From Aphis gossypii (lineage: Eukaryota; Arthropoda; Insecta; Hemiptera; Aphididae): a stretch of DNA of 64,000 nt. Within the stretch, counting starts at the first letter, position 1. Each line of letters opens with the position of its first letter. The translations under genes were made by a program, and so were the position numbers. Of the stretch, positions 13,960 through 25,257 are shown piece by piece. Below the pieces are notes generated by a model that saw only the letters and a program-made list of their open reading frames with translations, was not told the DNA's origin and ran no database searches. The stretch covers positions 56,273,260-56,337,259 of the forward strand of contig NC_065530.1 in assembly GCF_020184175.1 (NCBI RefSeq), read 5' to 3'.

Positions 13960-14245
13960 ACATATATGACTTTGAAAGAGTCTTGAATTATTTGGGTGTA
14001 TTGTTCTTCGAATGATTTTACTTTCATTTGGAGGGTCGTTTTAAAATGTTTCTCCTAGTGACGTATTTCTAAGAATGTAGGACCATGAATCTCATCGTGA
14101 GGGGTTTGTCACATTGACTCTAGAAACAGGGTCGTTCTTCGCATTTGAATACGCACATAATACGATGGGTGAGGCTGGTGTGCCCGATTCTCACTCTTTT
14201 GATGTAATTTTGTCTGAACGGCAAAAAGTGAAGTATGTCTTTGAT
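13960..14245 (-). mobile_element. Non-LTR retrotransposon relic (Jockey/I-type ORF2 C-terminus)
   Basis: Read on the minus strand from about 14242, one frame gives the hallmark RVRIGHTSLTHR. It is followed by a cysteine cluster reading CEERPCF, then a stop, then SQCDKPLTMRFM. In Jockey/I/R1-like elements the reverse-transcriptase ORF ends with an RIGHTxLTH motif and then a C..C..LT..H zinc-knuckle-like segment. The order and spacing match. Several in-frame stops and the lack of upstream RT sequence show an old, 5'-truncated copy. The plus-strand frame over the same bases (14114-14404) is its antisense shadow. Confidence 0.87.
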
Positions 14246-14989
14246 TTATACATTAATTGTTTTAATTGTTTTAGATTGTACCGTACAGGCTTTCTAGAGT
14301 TTATCTGTACGATTATTATTATTATTATCATCTATTTTTTACCGTTCTCATACGCCTCGTTTGCTATAACGTGTCGAATCTCTAGACCTGTTATCATAAC
14401 GTAGAATAATAATATAGTCTACTCGCGGCTGGACGGACTGCAGTAATTGGACTAACCTACGGAGTCGTTGTTGTCGTCGTCGACTATTACAGAACGATCG
14501 ACCAGATTCGTGTATTGATAGTGAATTTATCGTCGTCGTCTATTCCGCAGTCGTGAGTAGGTCGAATTATTAGGCATTAACGTATATTATTTTATTATTA
14601 TACACGCGCCATCCACCCACTCGCTAAACTAACTATACGTCTACCACACATTAACGCGGGCGCTCCGGGTAGACGATGACGTATAGTTTCGGAGTACGTA
14701 TCGGACACGATGACTGGAGCCGGGCCGGATCGTGAACTCGGATAGGAATAAGAACAGCGTCGCCGTGGGATAACTATATAATATTATAGTATTATACGTA
14801 ATAATATGCATCGAACAGTCGTTCGGCGGAATCGTAATCGCGTATGTGCAGTACGAGTCCGACGAGTCATTGATATACGGACGATGACCACGTCCATCTG
14901 TGTGTAGGATAACGTTTATTATAATATTATTTTGATGGGCGCGAGTATATATATGTTATTATTATACAGGTATCTCTACATGTGAGCTC

Positions 14990-15023
14990 GTGTGTGTGTG
15001 CGTGTGTGTGTGTGTGTGTGTGT
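14990..15023. repeat. (TG)n microsatellite
   Basis: About 17 TG units interrupted once by CG. Confidence 0.95.
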
Positions 15024-15169
15024 AATGATAATATTTTACGATTATTAACGCAAACGGTTTTATTTTCCTTATTCGAGACGTATTCGAGTCGTATACGATA
15101 TATCACATTATTATTATATTATATATCATGTATATACATACATAGATACCTACTCCGGACCGGCTGGCG

Positions 15170-15170
<1 letters not shown>

Positions 15171-15200
<30 letters not shown>
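15171..15200. repeat. (TAA)n microsatellite
   Basis: Ten perfect TAA units, followed by TGAAAAAAAA. Confidence 0.95.
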
Positions 15201-15203
<3 letters not shown>

Positions 15204-15711
15204 AAAAAAAGGAAATAAAAATTATGAGTTATCGGTGATGGACGCGGATATTACACGCGCGCACATGTAGAGTTACAATACTATAATATGTGCGCGGTCA
15301 AAGCTGAATATATATGTATGTATGCATTTATATATAGGTAAAACGAGTGCGTGTGAGTGCGCGTGCGTGTGTTTGTGATGGCTGCGGGAGACGGACCTTG
15401 TCAGCCACGTCATTAAATCATCGGCCGGGGGGGCAAAAAATAAATATAAAATAAAAAAAAAAAAACAGAAAAACAGAAAAGGAGACAGATAAAATACACA
15501 ATAAATTACGGACAGATAAAAAGACTGCGCGTACGGTATGTGTATATAATATATATGTTTGTGTATATGTATTTGTGCTCGACCGGCCGTCTATTTTATA
15601 CACACGCACACACTCACACACTGAAAAGTTCATTAAACGGACGGTGACCATATTATAATAACGTCAAAAATCAAAGACCATAGAGTGAGTGGGATAGAGA
15701 ATTAGGGGGGA

Positions 15712-15745
15712 GTGTGTGTGTGTGTGTGTGTAGGAGAGAGAGAGA
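15712..15745. repeat. Compound (TG)n-(AG)n microsatellite
   Basis: About ten TG units followed by TAGG and an AG run, a GAGA-type tract. Confidence 0.9.
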
Positions 15746-16550
15746 AGGACTGTGTAAGAAAGAAGGACGAAATACCGAACCTAACGATTTTCTAATGTAA
15801 ATTTTTTTTTGTCACACGGGCCGACACGGGAGTCTAATAATTTACCGGAGAGCGACGAGGCCCGGTCGTCTTTTCACGTGACAAACGGAAGTTTTACGAT
15901 CGGTTTTTTTTTTCGTACGTTTATTATACACACACATAACGCGTGTGTACTGTGTAAATCGTACAGTATACAAAAACGTATTAAAAATACCGACCGGATT
16001 ATTGTTCGGGCGGCCGGCGTCGTATTCTTTTCACCGCCGCCTGCACACTCTTATATAACGTTATACCTATATAACACGAGTGCGTGTGATACCTACGTCA
16101 TGATTATGTGAGACGTACACTGTTCGAATTTTGGGTGTTTTTTTTTCCGATTTACTCGCATCGCTTTTACGGCTTGCTGTTCATAAACCTACGTGCTGTG
16201 TACCTTCTACCGTGTTGAGATTGATGTCGACGGTTATCGTGTGCCAAAACACGATATTTTAATCATTTTGACGCAAACTAATGAGAATCATAAATCGGCA
16301 ATAGCCGCATCGCATAATATATTAATAATCACGGCGTGTATCAGTGCAGCGCGGTGGCGTGAAGCAGAATATACGAATCAAATACATGGTCGTTCTTATA
16401 TGTATGATTGTCGGACTCGTTGATGGACGTATACTGACGCGGTCACGGGTTTTGTCGTATACTTTAGAGAAAAAAAAATACACGGTATAAAACATAAGAA
16501 TATTAATATTAATCGTCGCGTCTTTGAACATTAGCTCGTATCAAAAATAA

Positions 16551-19500
16551 AACGGTTCCCAAACAAAACCTGTAAATTAACCTATAACATAACTATTAAA
16601 TATTGTAAGAGTATACCTCCTTCATATCATATAGATTATCTAATTTAATTGGAGAGTCAATGGCTATGATGTAATATGAATACTTTAGTGAAGTTTTTTT
16701 TTTTTTTTTTTAATTTAATATATGTGGCTTGCATATCACGATAATAAAATTCTGGTAAATGGCAATACATCCTGAACTCGAGTACTAACTTTCCGATTAA
16801 TTAACACAGTGTATGATATAATATATTATGTTAAACACAAATTTAAAATAGGAAACCCGTCCTTCACACCAGATACCGTGCCTAGATAGTTCCTGAAAAC
16901 ATAGTTGATACGATTTTATTTAGTACCTATATTTTAATCAGATACTTGCAGATATACTCATTATTATAGCTCGTAGTCTCTGCATAAAAATTGAAAATTT
17001 CAAACGATGCATCTACCTAGTCGTTAGTACGGTATTGATGCATACATGCATTATATATCACGATAAAATTTATAAAGGTAAAAAATATTTGATTCTGCGC
17101 TGCAGAACGTAGAAACGCGAAATAGAAATTGCATCAATATGTGGACTTAACATCTTTCGCTATATTTTCTAAAAATGTTGTTATCTTTGTTGTTGAAGTT
17201 ATCTCTCTTTAACTATCATTGAATATAGACGCATCAAGTTGTATACTATATTTTTCTAACAACGTTGTCTCTAGAATTTCGTCTCGTAGCCCATATCTTT
17301 ATACGTCTACGGCGCCAAACTTTGATTTTAAACGATGTGCTACTTCAAATACGGCCGTCAGAGTGAACGTCTACTATATCTAATTCACCATATCAGGCTA
17401 AATAATATAGTTTATCGTGTACATTCATGATACCAGTTTCCGTATTTCACTAAGCATTATACATTTATTTCAATTTCGTATACGATGGTTTATTTCAATA
17501 ATGTAATTATTATGACAATAATATTATATATGCAACAGTCAGAATCATGTTAAAATTATACCATTACCATGGTTACCTGGTCGTAATATAACCAAATGTG
17601 TGATGGAATGATCAATTTTTTGAAGCAATTATAAAAATATAAAGTGTTATCATCTACATTTATTTATTTCATTTATTTATTTTAAACTTGTATCATGCAT
17701 GTACGTTTTTAACATATATTATACATGTTAAATATTGGTTAAAATGAAATTAATAGGTTCCTGATTTTATTACTTAACTCATTAAAAATAATAAACATAA
17801 AATATAAAACATACAAATCTTAAATTATGCATAACGATTAAACGTTGTTACCTTGTGTTCAAAGTTATTTAGTCAATTATATTTTAATATTATTATGATT
17901 ATTGTACCTCAAATTAGTAATAGTATCAGGTAACATGTTCTATACAATATTAAATAAGTTTAGAATTATTTCATATTATGTTATTAACTATTATAGCTGA
18001 ACATATAATAGGTACATCTATTTATAATATTTAATATACATTGGGTACATTACAACATTTTTGTATTTAGCTTCAAAATATAATTGAAAAAAAGCTTAAT
18101 TTTTTTCGGAAGTGCATATTTTAATCTTCGGGAGCACGAGTTTTCTTGTTCAGCCAGTATATTATGTATGAGATGAAATAACAATAGAGTATGAGCCGAA
18201 AAAATCAAATAGGATTGAGATTTGAATGTTTGCGAATAAACAATGTATTTTATACAAAAGTTATTTTTTATAAATGTAAAAAAAACTTATATGTACGTAT
18301 TAAATTTATATTTAACATGGACAACTTAACACTTTGACCTTCATTTTTAAATTAAGAACTAATTACATGCTATAAAATATTAATGAACGAATTAATAAAT
18401 ACATTTAATTACTTAAAAGAGTAAAATTAAATAATATGCAATGGCATTTTTATAAATAAAATACATTGTTTTCAATGACCAATAAACCGTATTTATATTT
18501 ATAAGATATACTAATTATTATTTAAAAATATTTAAAACCGAAAAATATAAATCAAACAGAATATTATATTATTAATAACTCTGCACATATAAGTATTCAA
18601 CGTTTCAGCGTTTTCGCCAAACATGTAACGAAATTGTTGGAACTCTATTACGATATTAGTTATCCAGGGACTTCTATTTCTTATGGATAAATTTCGTTTA
18701 AAGTGTTTGAACACTTGTGCAGGAGATTTTTTTTTAAATAAAAATGACACAGATACGTTTTGTTTTTATACAATTTGTATCAAAAATAATTATTAATGAA
18801 TTTAAAATATAGTACATTACCTATTGTATGCAGATCTTTGTTAATAATAATTGTAAACCTATTAGTTCTCTCGTGTTGACGGTTAATATCGAATTGACTG
18901 ATGTGTATTTTTGTAGTTTTCAATGATAGGCATGTTTAATATTTTCATATAGAATGTTATAAATGTTAACAAGATATAAACTGTGAAAATTAATACATAA
19001 TCAAGTTTGTTTACTTTATTATTACACTATGCAAACATTTTTTAAACACATAGTAGTAGTTGAAAAAAGTATATAATTATTAATTGTCCAGTCTAACGTG
19101 AAAGTATATAAGTATATTACTACTTATAATTTTTTCTTTGAGTTATTTTCAGACTACAATTTATAATGGTATTAAGTTTTTTTTGATTTTTACTGTGGAA
19201 AAAATTTAATAGCTAAATCACTTTATATGAAAAAAATATAATAAAATATACAAACAAATCTTCTTTACACAATCATCAATGCCAATATTTTTAAAATTAT
19301 TTTGCAATAGTTAAAACTTTATAAGTTAATAGTTACATTTAAGTTATTATGATAATAAATTTCTTAATTATTACACTATATTATATTTGTTCATAAGACA
19401 TTTGTTTGTCTTTCATTTGTAACATGTTTATATTCATACGTGTTTTATAGGATCAGAATAATAAATAATATTAATAATCATAAATAACGAGATTAAACTT

Positions 19501-20690
19501 GAATAAATTGGCCGTTCATAATAATTAGTAATTACTTATAAACATAATAAAATATATAATATATCCTAGTAAAAATCCATTAAATCAAAACAGTGACTAC
19601 AATAAGCTTAATATTACACAGTTAGGGACTTACACCCTTCTGACGCAACCCTTACGTTTTGGTGAAGGGTCGAGTTCAGCAACGAATACGTACTCAAGCT
19701 ATAATAACATTTCAGATACTGAAAAAACACATTAGCTTCGTTTTACGGGACGTGAGTAATTTGATTTTGTCAAATTATTTTTGTCTATTCTGATTAACGT
19801 ATATAGTTAATCTTATAAATATAGATATCTAAAAAACAAAATAGCATTAAATTAATGTTAAACGAAAAATGTCACTCCCATATGATAGTATAGACTTGTT
19901 AATTATGTGAATGTGCGATTTATTGAAGGGGTATATTATATGGTGTGGTGTAAAAGTATGCATAACTTACTGAACTGTTGATGTTATATTTCACAAAAAG
20001 AGATTCCGTAATACGAGTACAATATTGCAGTGAGAACGAGTGATAATTATTTAAAAAAAATCTTTAAAAATACTTTTTGATGGATTACAAATACTAAACC
20101 ACCTATAAGGTTGTTTTAAGGTTCGAAAACAAATTATTACAAATTAATTATTATATATGATATAATATATGTAGTGAATTGCTAAATAACAATGTTTGAA
20201 GGTTTAAACCGTATAATATTCATCACTTTTTTCATATCTACTACTATTATTAAATACATTTAAGATAGACAGTTGTTTTAAAAATAAGTTTCATAATATT
20301 ATACTACACAATTTTTAAGGGATATAATTATTGTTTTTTTATGAATATAACACTATATACCTGTAAAGTAAATACATTATGAATATTAGAAATTATTATA
20401 CTAACTATCATAGTTGATTTCGGTTTATTATTAATTATTGTTAATTCTGAAAACGTAAAATTGGAGTTTGTTTTCGTCCTTATCAATTCTTGGTAAAATT
20501 ACTTACCTGTTAAACTATTGGTATGAAATAGTCTCGCTTTATGAATCATTATTATTATTTAAGTTATGCGTTTATGGAGAAAATAAAAATAAACCTATTA
20601 ATATATTCTATTTATCTGTGTATTGGCTTACACATAATAATTTAGTGAATATAAACAACAAATAAATACTTTTTAAATGTAAACAAGTAG
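16551..20690. other. AT-rich sequence without supported gene
   Basis: Low GC throughout, with poly(T) at about 16696-16711. The only structured item seen is the dispersed repeat copy at 18600-18930. Confidence 0.5.
18600..18930. repeat. Diverged dispersed repeat, copy A
   Basis: Shares the exact 19-mer ATTACGATATTAGTTATCC with 37600-37620. Matching flanks follow in the same order: TGTAACG upstream, and downstream AAATTT, TTGTGCA, TAATAATTGTA and a GTGTTGA..GT..A..TCGAA.TGA segment. This points to an old interspersed repeat present twice in this window in the same orientation. Copy A keeps a 72-codon minus-strand frame (18532-18750) that copy B does not. Confidence 0.65.
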
Positions 20691-20715
20691 GTGTACGTAG
20701 TAAAACTGTGTACAA

Positions 20716-20724
20716 TATATAAAA
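20716..20724 (+). promoter_or_regulatory. TATA box candidate
   Basis: TATATAAAA lies about 27 bases before TCAAAAG, a weak initiator, placing transcription start near 20743. The position is supported by a strong splice donor at 20825 and by the next exon-like island at 22007. TATA-like words are common in AT-rich DNA, so its value comes from the context. Confidence 0.4.
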
Positions 20725-20742
20725 CTCATTACATTACCGGTC

Positions 20743-20824
20743 AAAAGCTGTCTGTTGGGGGTGTACGGAGCGGGAAGCGATCTGATTTTGGTAAAGCTTA
20801 AACACCGTCGTCAGGAAATCAACT
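20743..20824 (+). other. Candidate first exon (5' UTR) ending at a strong donor
   Basis: This is a GC-richer 80-base segment in AT-rich DNA, ending CAACT|GTAAGT at 20824/20825, a near-perfect donor. It follows the TATA box at the expected distance. It has no ATG in a long frame, so it is best read as untranslated. One frame is open throughout (ending LVKLKHRRQEIN), so an internal coding exon is an alternative. The partner acceptor would be at 22006, giving an intron of about 1.18 kb. Confidence 0.35.
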
Positions 20825-21006
20825 GTAAGTCCGGTTCGTTGTCGTTGGCCGTAACGTATGGGTGGCTACGCAATTTCGCTAGCCATATACGTGGGTAATA
20901 AAAATAGTCTTTAACGGTGTATATAACCTGTACACGCGTTTGAGTATATATAGTTTTTGTTAGGCAATAAAAATCTACTTCAATCCGATTTTGCAGTGTT
21001 GTTTTC

Positions 21007-21050
21007 GCTTCTCTCTTCCTCTCGTCTATCTCTCTTTCTCTCTGTCTCTT
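21007..21050. promoter_or_regulatory. CT-rich (GAGA-type) tract
   Basis: A 44-base pyrimidine tract with repeated TCTCTC words inside the putative first intron. On the minus strand it is GAGA-rich. Such tracts can bind GAGA-factor-like proteins in insects; binding here is inference. Confidence 0.35.
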
Positions 21051-21666
21051 GAACTATTTATCTGCAGACGAATAATTGTACCGTGACCGTACACACATAT
21101 AGCTAGTTAGTACAAATATTTGTGTAGTACGAGCGCCGCCGCCGCCGCTGTCGCATGAAAGGGTGAGGCGACTCTTGTGACCTCGTCCCATCTTGGGATT
21201 ATATTATACACGCAAATACCCATATCATATATATAAACACACACACATAATAAATAGGTATACGTAGTGCAGGTATAAGGGGCGTGCGCATACATATATA
21301 ATACGGTGTACCTACTCTCGAGCCTTTCGAGTGTCTGCCGCTGCTAAAAGGTCACCCACCACGGTTGAGGCGATCGAGAGGGTCTTGACGTTAAGGCCAA
21401 ATCTGTCGCAGTCACACTGTCCCTCTCCGTAGCGTCCATCTCTTTTACACTTTATATGCGCAAGCACACAACCTTTGTCTCTCCGTTTTACGTTCACGTC
21501 GCGACCGCACTCTTAGAGACAAAAGTGTCCCGTGGAATGTGCGCACGCGCGCTCGTGTGTATTAAGTAGTGTGCGTGTGCGAATACTTTCGGTCCGAACG
21601 CGCTCGGTTTGAAGTGACCTGTCTCATTGTTTTGCCTATCTGTTTCATCTACCGCGCACATTGTCA

Positions 21667-21702
21667 ACGGCGGTGGCGGCGGTGGCGGCGGTGGTGGCGG
21701 TG
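21667..21702. repeat. (GGY)n trinucleotide repeat
   Basis: GGC/GGT units in tandem. The minus-strand frame across it would encode an 11-residue poly-proline, but the frame (21494-21790) has no other support. Confidence 0.85.
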
Positions 21703-22006
21703 TCAAGTCCCGTGCCACGTCTTGTGTAATAATATAAGTTATAACGTGTTCATTCAGTGACGGACACACTACACACTTACGCGCGCACACAGATACAAAC
21801 CTTTACACGACCGGATGACGACGACGACACATACTCGACGAGCAAATTTCTCTCTTCCTTTCTTCGTTAAACGACCACTGCTGCCGCCACTGACACTAAG
21901 TGGATTGCGCACTGTCTAGCGCGTATAAACGAAAACACTGTCATTTTCGAAAAACGTCAAGTTCATCGTACCGTATCCGTTGACAAAATATTATTATCAT
22001 TTTCAG

Positions 22007-22204
22007 ATTTCGATGGTGCAACAATACACAATATGTACCATTAACGCCGTTTAACACGCGTCTCAAGGCATCGTCTCAGTTTTCACGACAACAAACAACG
22101 ACGACTAAACATCATGATATTGCTAGACAGTTTCGTACATTACGTTGTACACAAACGATATAAAAACGTTGCGAGGAATTGGTGTTTGAAAACCAAAAGT
22201 ATCA
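22007..22204 (+). CDS. Candidate exon with translation start, unknown protein
   Basis: The acceptor is TTATTATCATTTTCAG (22006) and the donor ATCA|GTAAGTTATT (22204/22205), both strong. An ATG at 22114 opens a frame to the donor: 30 codons plus one base. The peptide begins MILLDSFVHYVVHKRYKNVA, a hydrophobic then basic start. The same frame is closed upstream by a TAA near 22044, so 22007-22113 would be 5' UTR. With the TATA box and first exon at 20.7 kb this makes a coherent 5' gene model. The next exon (entering in phase 1) was not identified. The product is unknown. Confidence 0.38.
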
Positions 22205-24766
22205 GTAAGTTATTATTTTATTGGAACTACGTAGGATGAATTTTAAAACAAAAATCAAAAGATTTCGAAATCAGATTTTTTATTCAAGAGAAATTGGACC
22301 ACAGGCAGATGGATGCGCCAAGAGTACATATTCGTGTACGGTGTACCAAAGATAAACAACACAATATTATCTTATATTTTACGTTTTAGACCATAATTTA
22401 CAATTTAAAGTAGTTCTATTTTACATAAACATATAACATTATAGCGGGCCACAGAGCTATAAGTCATTAATTAAACACACTTACCTACTGCAATATGGGT
22501 GTACGTGTATGTGTGTGTTAATATAACTATATCTACGTAGCTTATTATTATAATAATATGGTCATCCACTATGAACCACGTATATTATAATGCAATGTAT
22601 AGGTACGCACGCGCACGAGTTCGTGCAAATGATTCATCGTTCCGAAATTCAGTCAAAAATCGTAAAATTAAAATACTTATCTACTGCCAAATTTAATGAT
22701 ATATAGACGAGTGCCTACCTACGACGCGGTAAAGAAGTTTTATGGGCATTATTATAATATCGTATATTTATATATTCTGTTAAGGCGCGAGGAGTACGGT
22801 GCGGTATCCTTGAAAGTGCGCGCGCGCGACGAAGCGTCCGTTGATTTTTATTTAACGTCTGTACGAGGACCAGTGAATCGCGTCCAAACGTCATAATTTA
22901 TTAAGTAATATATATTATATACGTACAACGACGACGACGACGATGAATACTTGAAGCTCGACGGTTCTTCGTATTTTATGTGTTTTGAACAATTTTTTAA
23001 TTTTTTTTTTTCTAATAAATAATAATATACGGTGGTTTTGTCCACCGGCTGGCTCTTGCGGATTATCCGCAACCCAGAGCTATTATACGCACACTGTACA
23101 CCGCCTGCCACACTGATCGAGATTTATGAGATTTATTGTGCGATCCCGAGAAGGAAAAAAAAATGACCGAATCAACGTCCTCTGCGATACTTATTATTAT
23201 AGTGGTACGATTTCGTAAGTGTGTAGTGTGTACTACTTGTGTATGTTAATACAATTTATAAAATAAAGTAGCATACAGATTTATCAAGATGACGCCACAC
23301 ATGTATTAATTGTCTATGTCTTAGAAACGTCCGACTTTGAAAGTTTATATTTTAAACTGTTACATTTTTCTATGGTGTGCTTCAATATTATTTTGAATTA
23401 ACCTTCATACGTATTATTGTTGACCAAATTCAAAATTAAGAACATTATTTAGAATTTCTCGTATGTTTTCTCATGATGTTTTATTTTTAGGCTAATTATG
23501 AGAATTTTGAAATTGTAATAATTTACATACTCATAAATATGCATGTGTACACTGTAGAGGAACGAATAGACGAACGTTGACAAGTGCAATTAGTAATTAC
23601 CTACACGTAATATGTAGCAAAAATTAATATTGGTGTTTTTTTATTATTCTTTTCAAGGTTTGTGATGATATGTTGCTCTATTTTTATCATGAAATAAATG
23701 TCCGGAACTCATTATTTTCCTTCTTAAAATATATTTTAAATGAGACCATATTTTTTAGACGCATTATCTTTAATCAGTACTGACAAGAATTTATTTTAAA
23801 AATTAAATATGTATATGTTTAATTCCAAGAGTTATTATAATATATTTTCATTGTTTGTCGAATCCAAACTTAATATTATCAAAATGACGGTTTTCTTAAA
23901 ATTTAATATTACAACGAACTCTCGATATTATTTTATAATTTATATTAACTGATTCTGCACAACGTTACTCGTAATAATGCTAGCGGATTAATCATTTCTT
24001 AAACTCCAATAAATGTGAACAACACAGATTTTTAACACAATCATTATAATAGTTTTGACTAAATATAAAATAATATATAATAATATTAACTACTATTAAC
24101 TAGCATAACTATTAACTTGATGGGAACCCTATAGAGCTTACTTAAACAAAAAAATATACGTTTCAATATTTCAAATATTTCAAATCCCTGTGTGAGTCCG
24201 TCTTTAAAATAAAAAAATTAAAAATTCGACGTGCGTACACATTCTCGGGTTTTATACAGGTTTTTCTTATTTTCTACCAAAAAGTGCAAGTAATTAGTTT
24301 TGTAAAATACATGCTACTGGAGTATATAAAATATTTGTATAAGAGAAAACGGTGGCCAGTACATTATTTTTGTTAACTTTTGAGATCTGTACAACATCAT
24401 ATGTCACAATCGTGATACGTATGTTTGATGTATATATATACAATTTACGATATATATTGATGTGTGGATGTGTATATAATGTGTAACAATATGATGGATG
24501 ATGAAAGTTGACATGTGTATCACATTATTTTCTTTAGTCACTGCAGCAGCGTGTAGGTATTTACACTAGCTACATCATAGCAACTATATCACGTATAGTA
24601 AGAATGACGGAAAACTTTTGAGAGGAGTCGACGATTTTAACGTGCTTTGTTGTTGTCATGTTATGGGTGTTGTATAATTGTCCTTTGGATATGTTGTTTA
24701 CGTTGCGTAACAAAAATGATCCCAAACCTCCTCACTCCACACTCAGGAATAATTCTTATAGTTTAC
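22205..24766. other. Putative intron or intergenic sequence
   Basis: Mostly AT-rich. A CpG-richer patch at 22590-23110 contains a (CGA)n run at about 22926-22943. No supported coding sequence. Confidence 0.4.
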
Positions 24767-25257
24767 GTTACCACTAGGGTTGGGATTTGAACGTCCTAAA
24801 AAATCTAAAAAAATGCATTTAAATTATATTTATTATAGCTTAAAAATTTGAAAAAAAATTTATATTTTATACTTTATTTTTATAGTATTGTTATTATGGT
24901 ATTTGTTACTTGTTTAGTTCTGGACATATTAATTTATTATTAATTGGTTATTAATTCAGTAATACTTATTGAGGCCTAGCTACGATAAAATTGTTATAAA
25001 CGGTAACTTATCGTGCTGTACAATTTATTATTCATTTGCCAAAAGTATCTTGTTAATCGCAACAATTTTCGTTCATTTTAAGAACAAATTGTGAAAAATG
25101 CTTTTAAACTAAGAAAACGCACTAAAATCATCAAAAAATGCAAAAAACAATTCTTTAAATAATCAGTATCTTGTAAAACACATTTTATACTTACGGATCA
25201 ACGTTTCAAAAAAACAAAAAAAAAATATGACATTACAATCCCAGCCCTAGTTACTAC
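24767..25257. repeat. 8-bp target-site duplication flanking the MITE
   Basis: GTTACCAC at 24767-24774 and GTTACTAC at 25250-25257 flank the element, with one mismatch in eight. An 8-bp duplication is the hAT-superfamily signature. Confidence 0.75.
24775..25249. mobile_element. hAT-like MITE, 475 bp
   Basis: The left end is TAGGGTTGGGATTTG. The right end, read on the opposite strand, is TAGGGCTGGGATTG, so the terminal inverted repeats match at about 12 of 13 positions. It is flanked by an 8-bp direct duplication. The interior is AT-rich with no transposase frame, and both subterminal regions carry AAAATGC-type words. TIR form, TSD length and size fit a non-autonomous hAT-superfamily element that must have been mobilised in trans. 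The low TIR and TSD divergence suggests a moderately recent insertion. Confidence 0.8.

Larger units (their letters stand above)
14246..16550. other. CpG-rich, microsatellite-rich region
   Basis: GC and CpG are clearly higher than in flanking DNA (repeated TCGTCGTC, GCGCGC and CCGG words), mixed with TG, TAA, AG and TA microsatellites. Frames on both strands are broken by repeats. The plus-strand 100-codon frame at 15809-16111 has no splice or domain support. It may be a regulatory region or an untranslated exon, but nothing here decides that. Confidence 0.4.

Noticed and set aside
14114..14404. 96-codon plus-strand ORF
   Set aside because: Antisense shadow of the LINE relic, whose conserved motifs are on the minus strand.
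21494..21790. Poly-proline minus-strand ORF
   Set aside because: The proline run is a GGY trinucleotide repeat; no splice signals or domain elsewhere in the frame.
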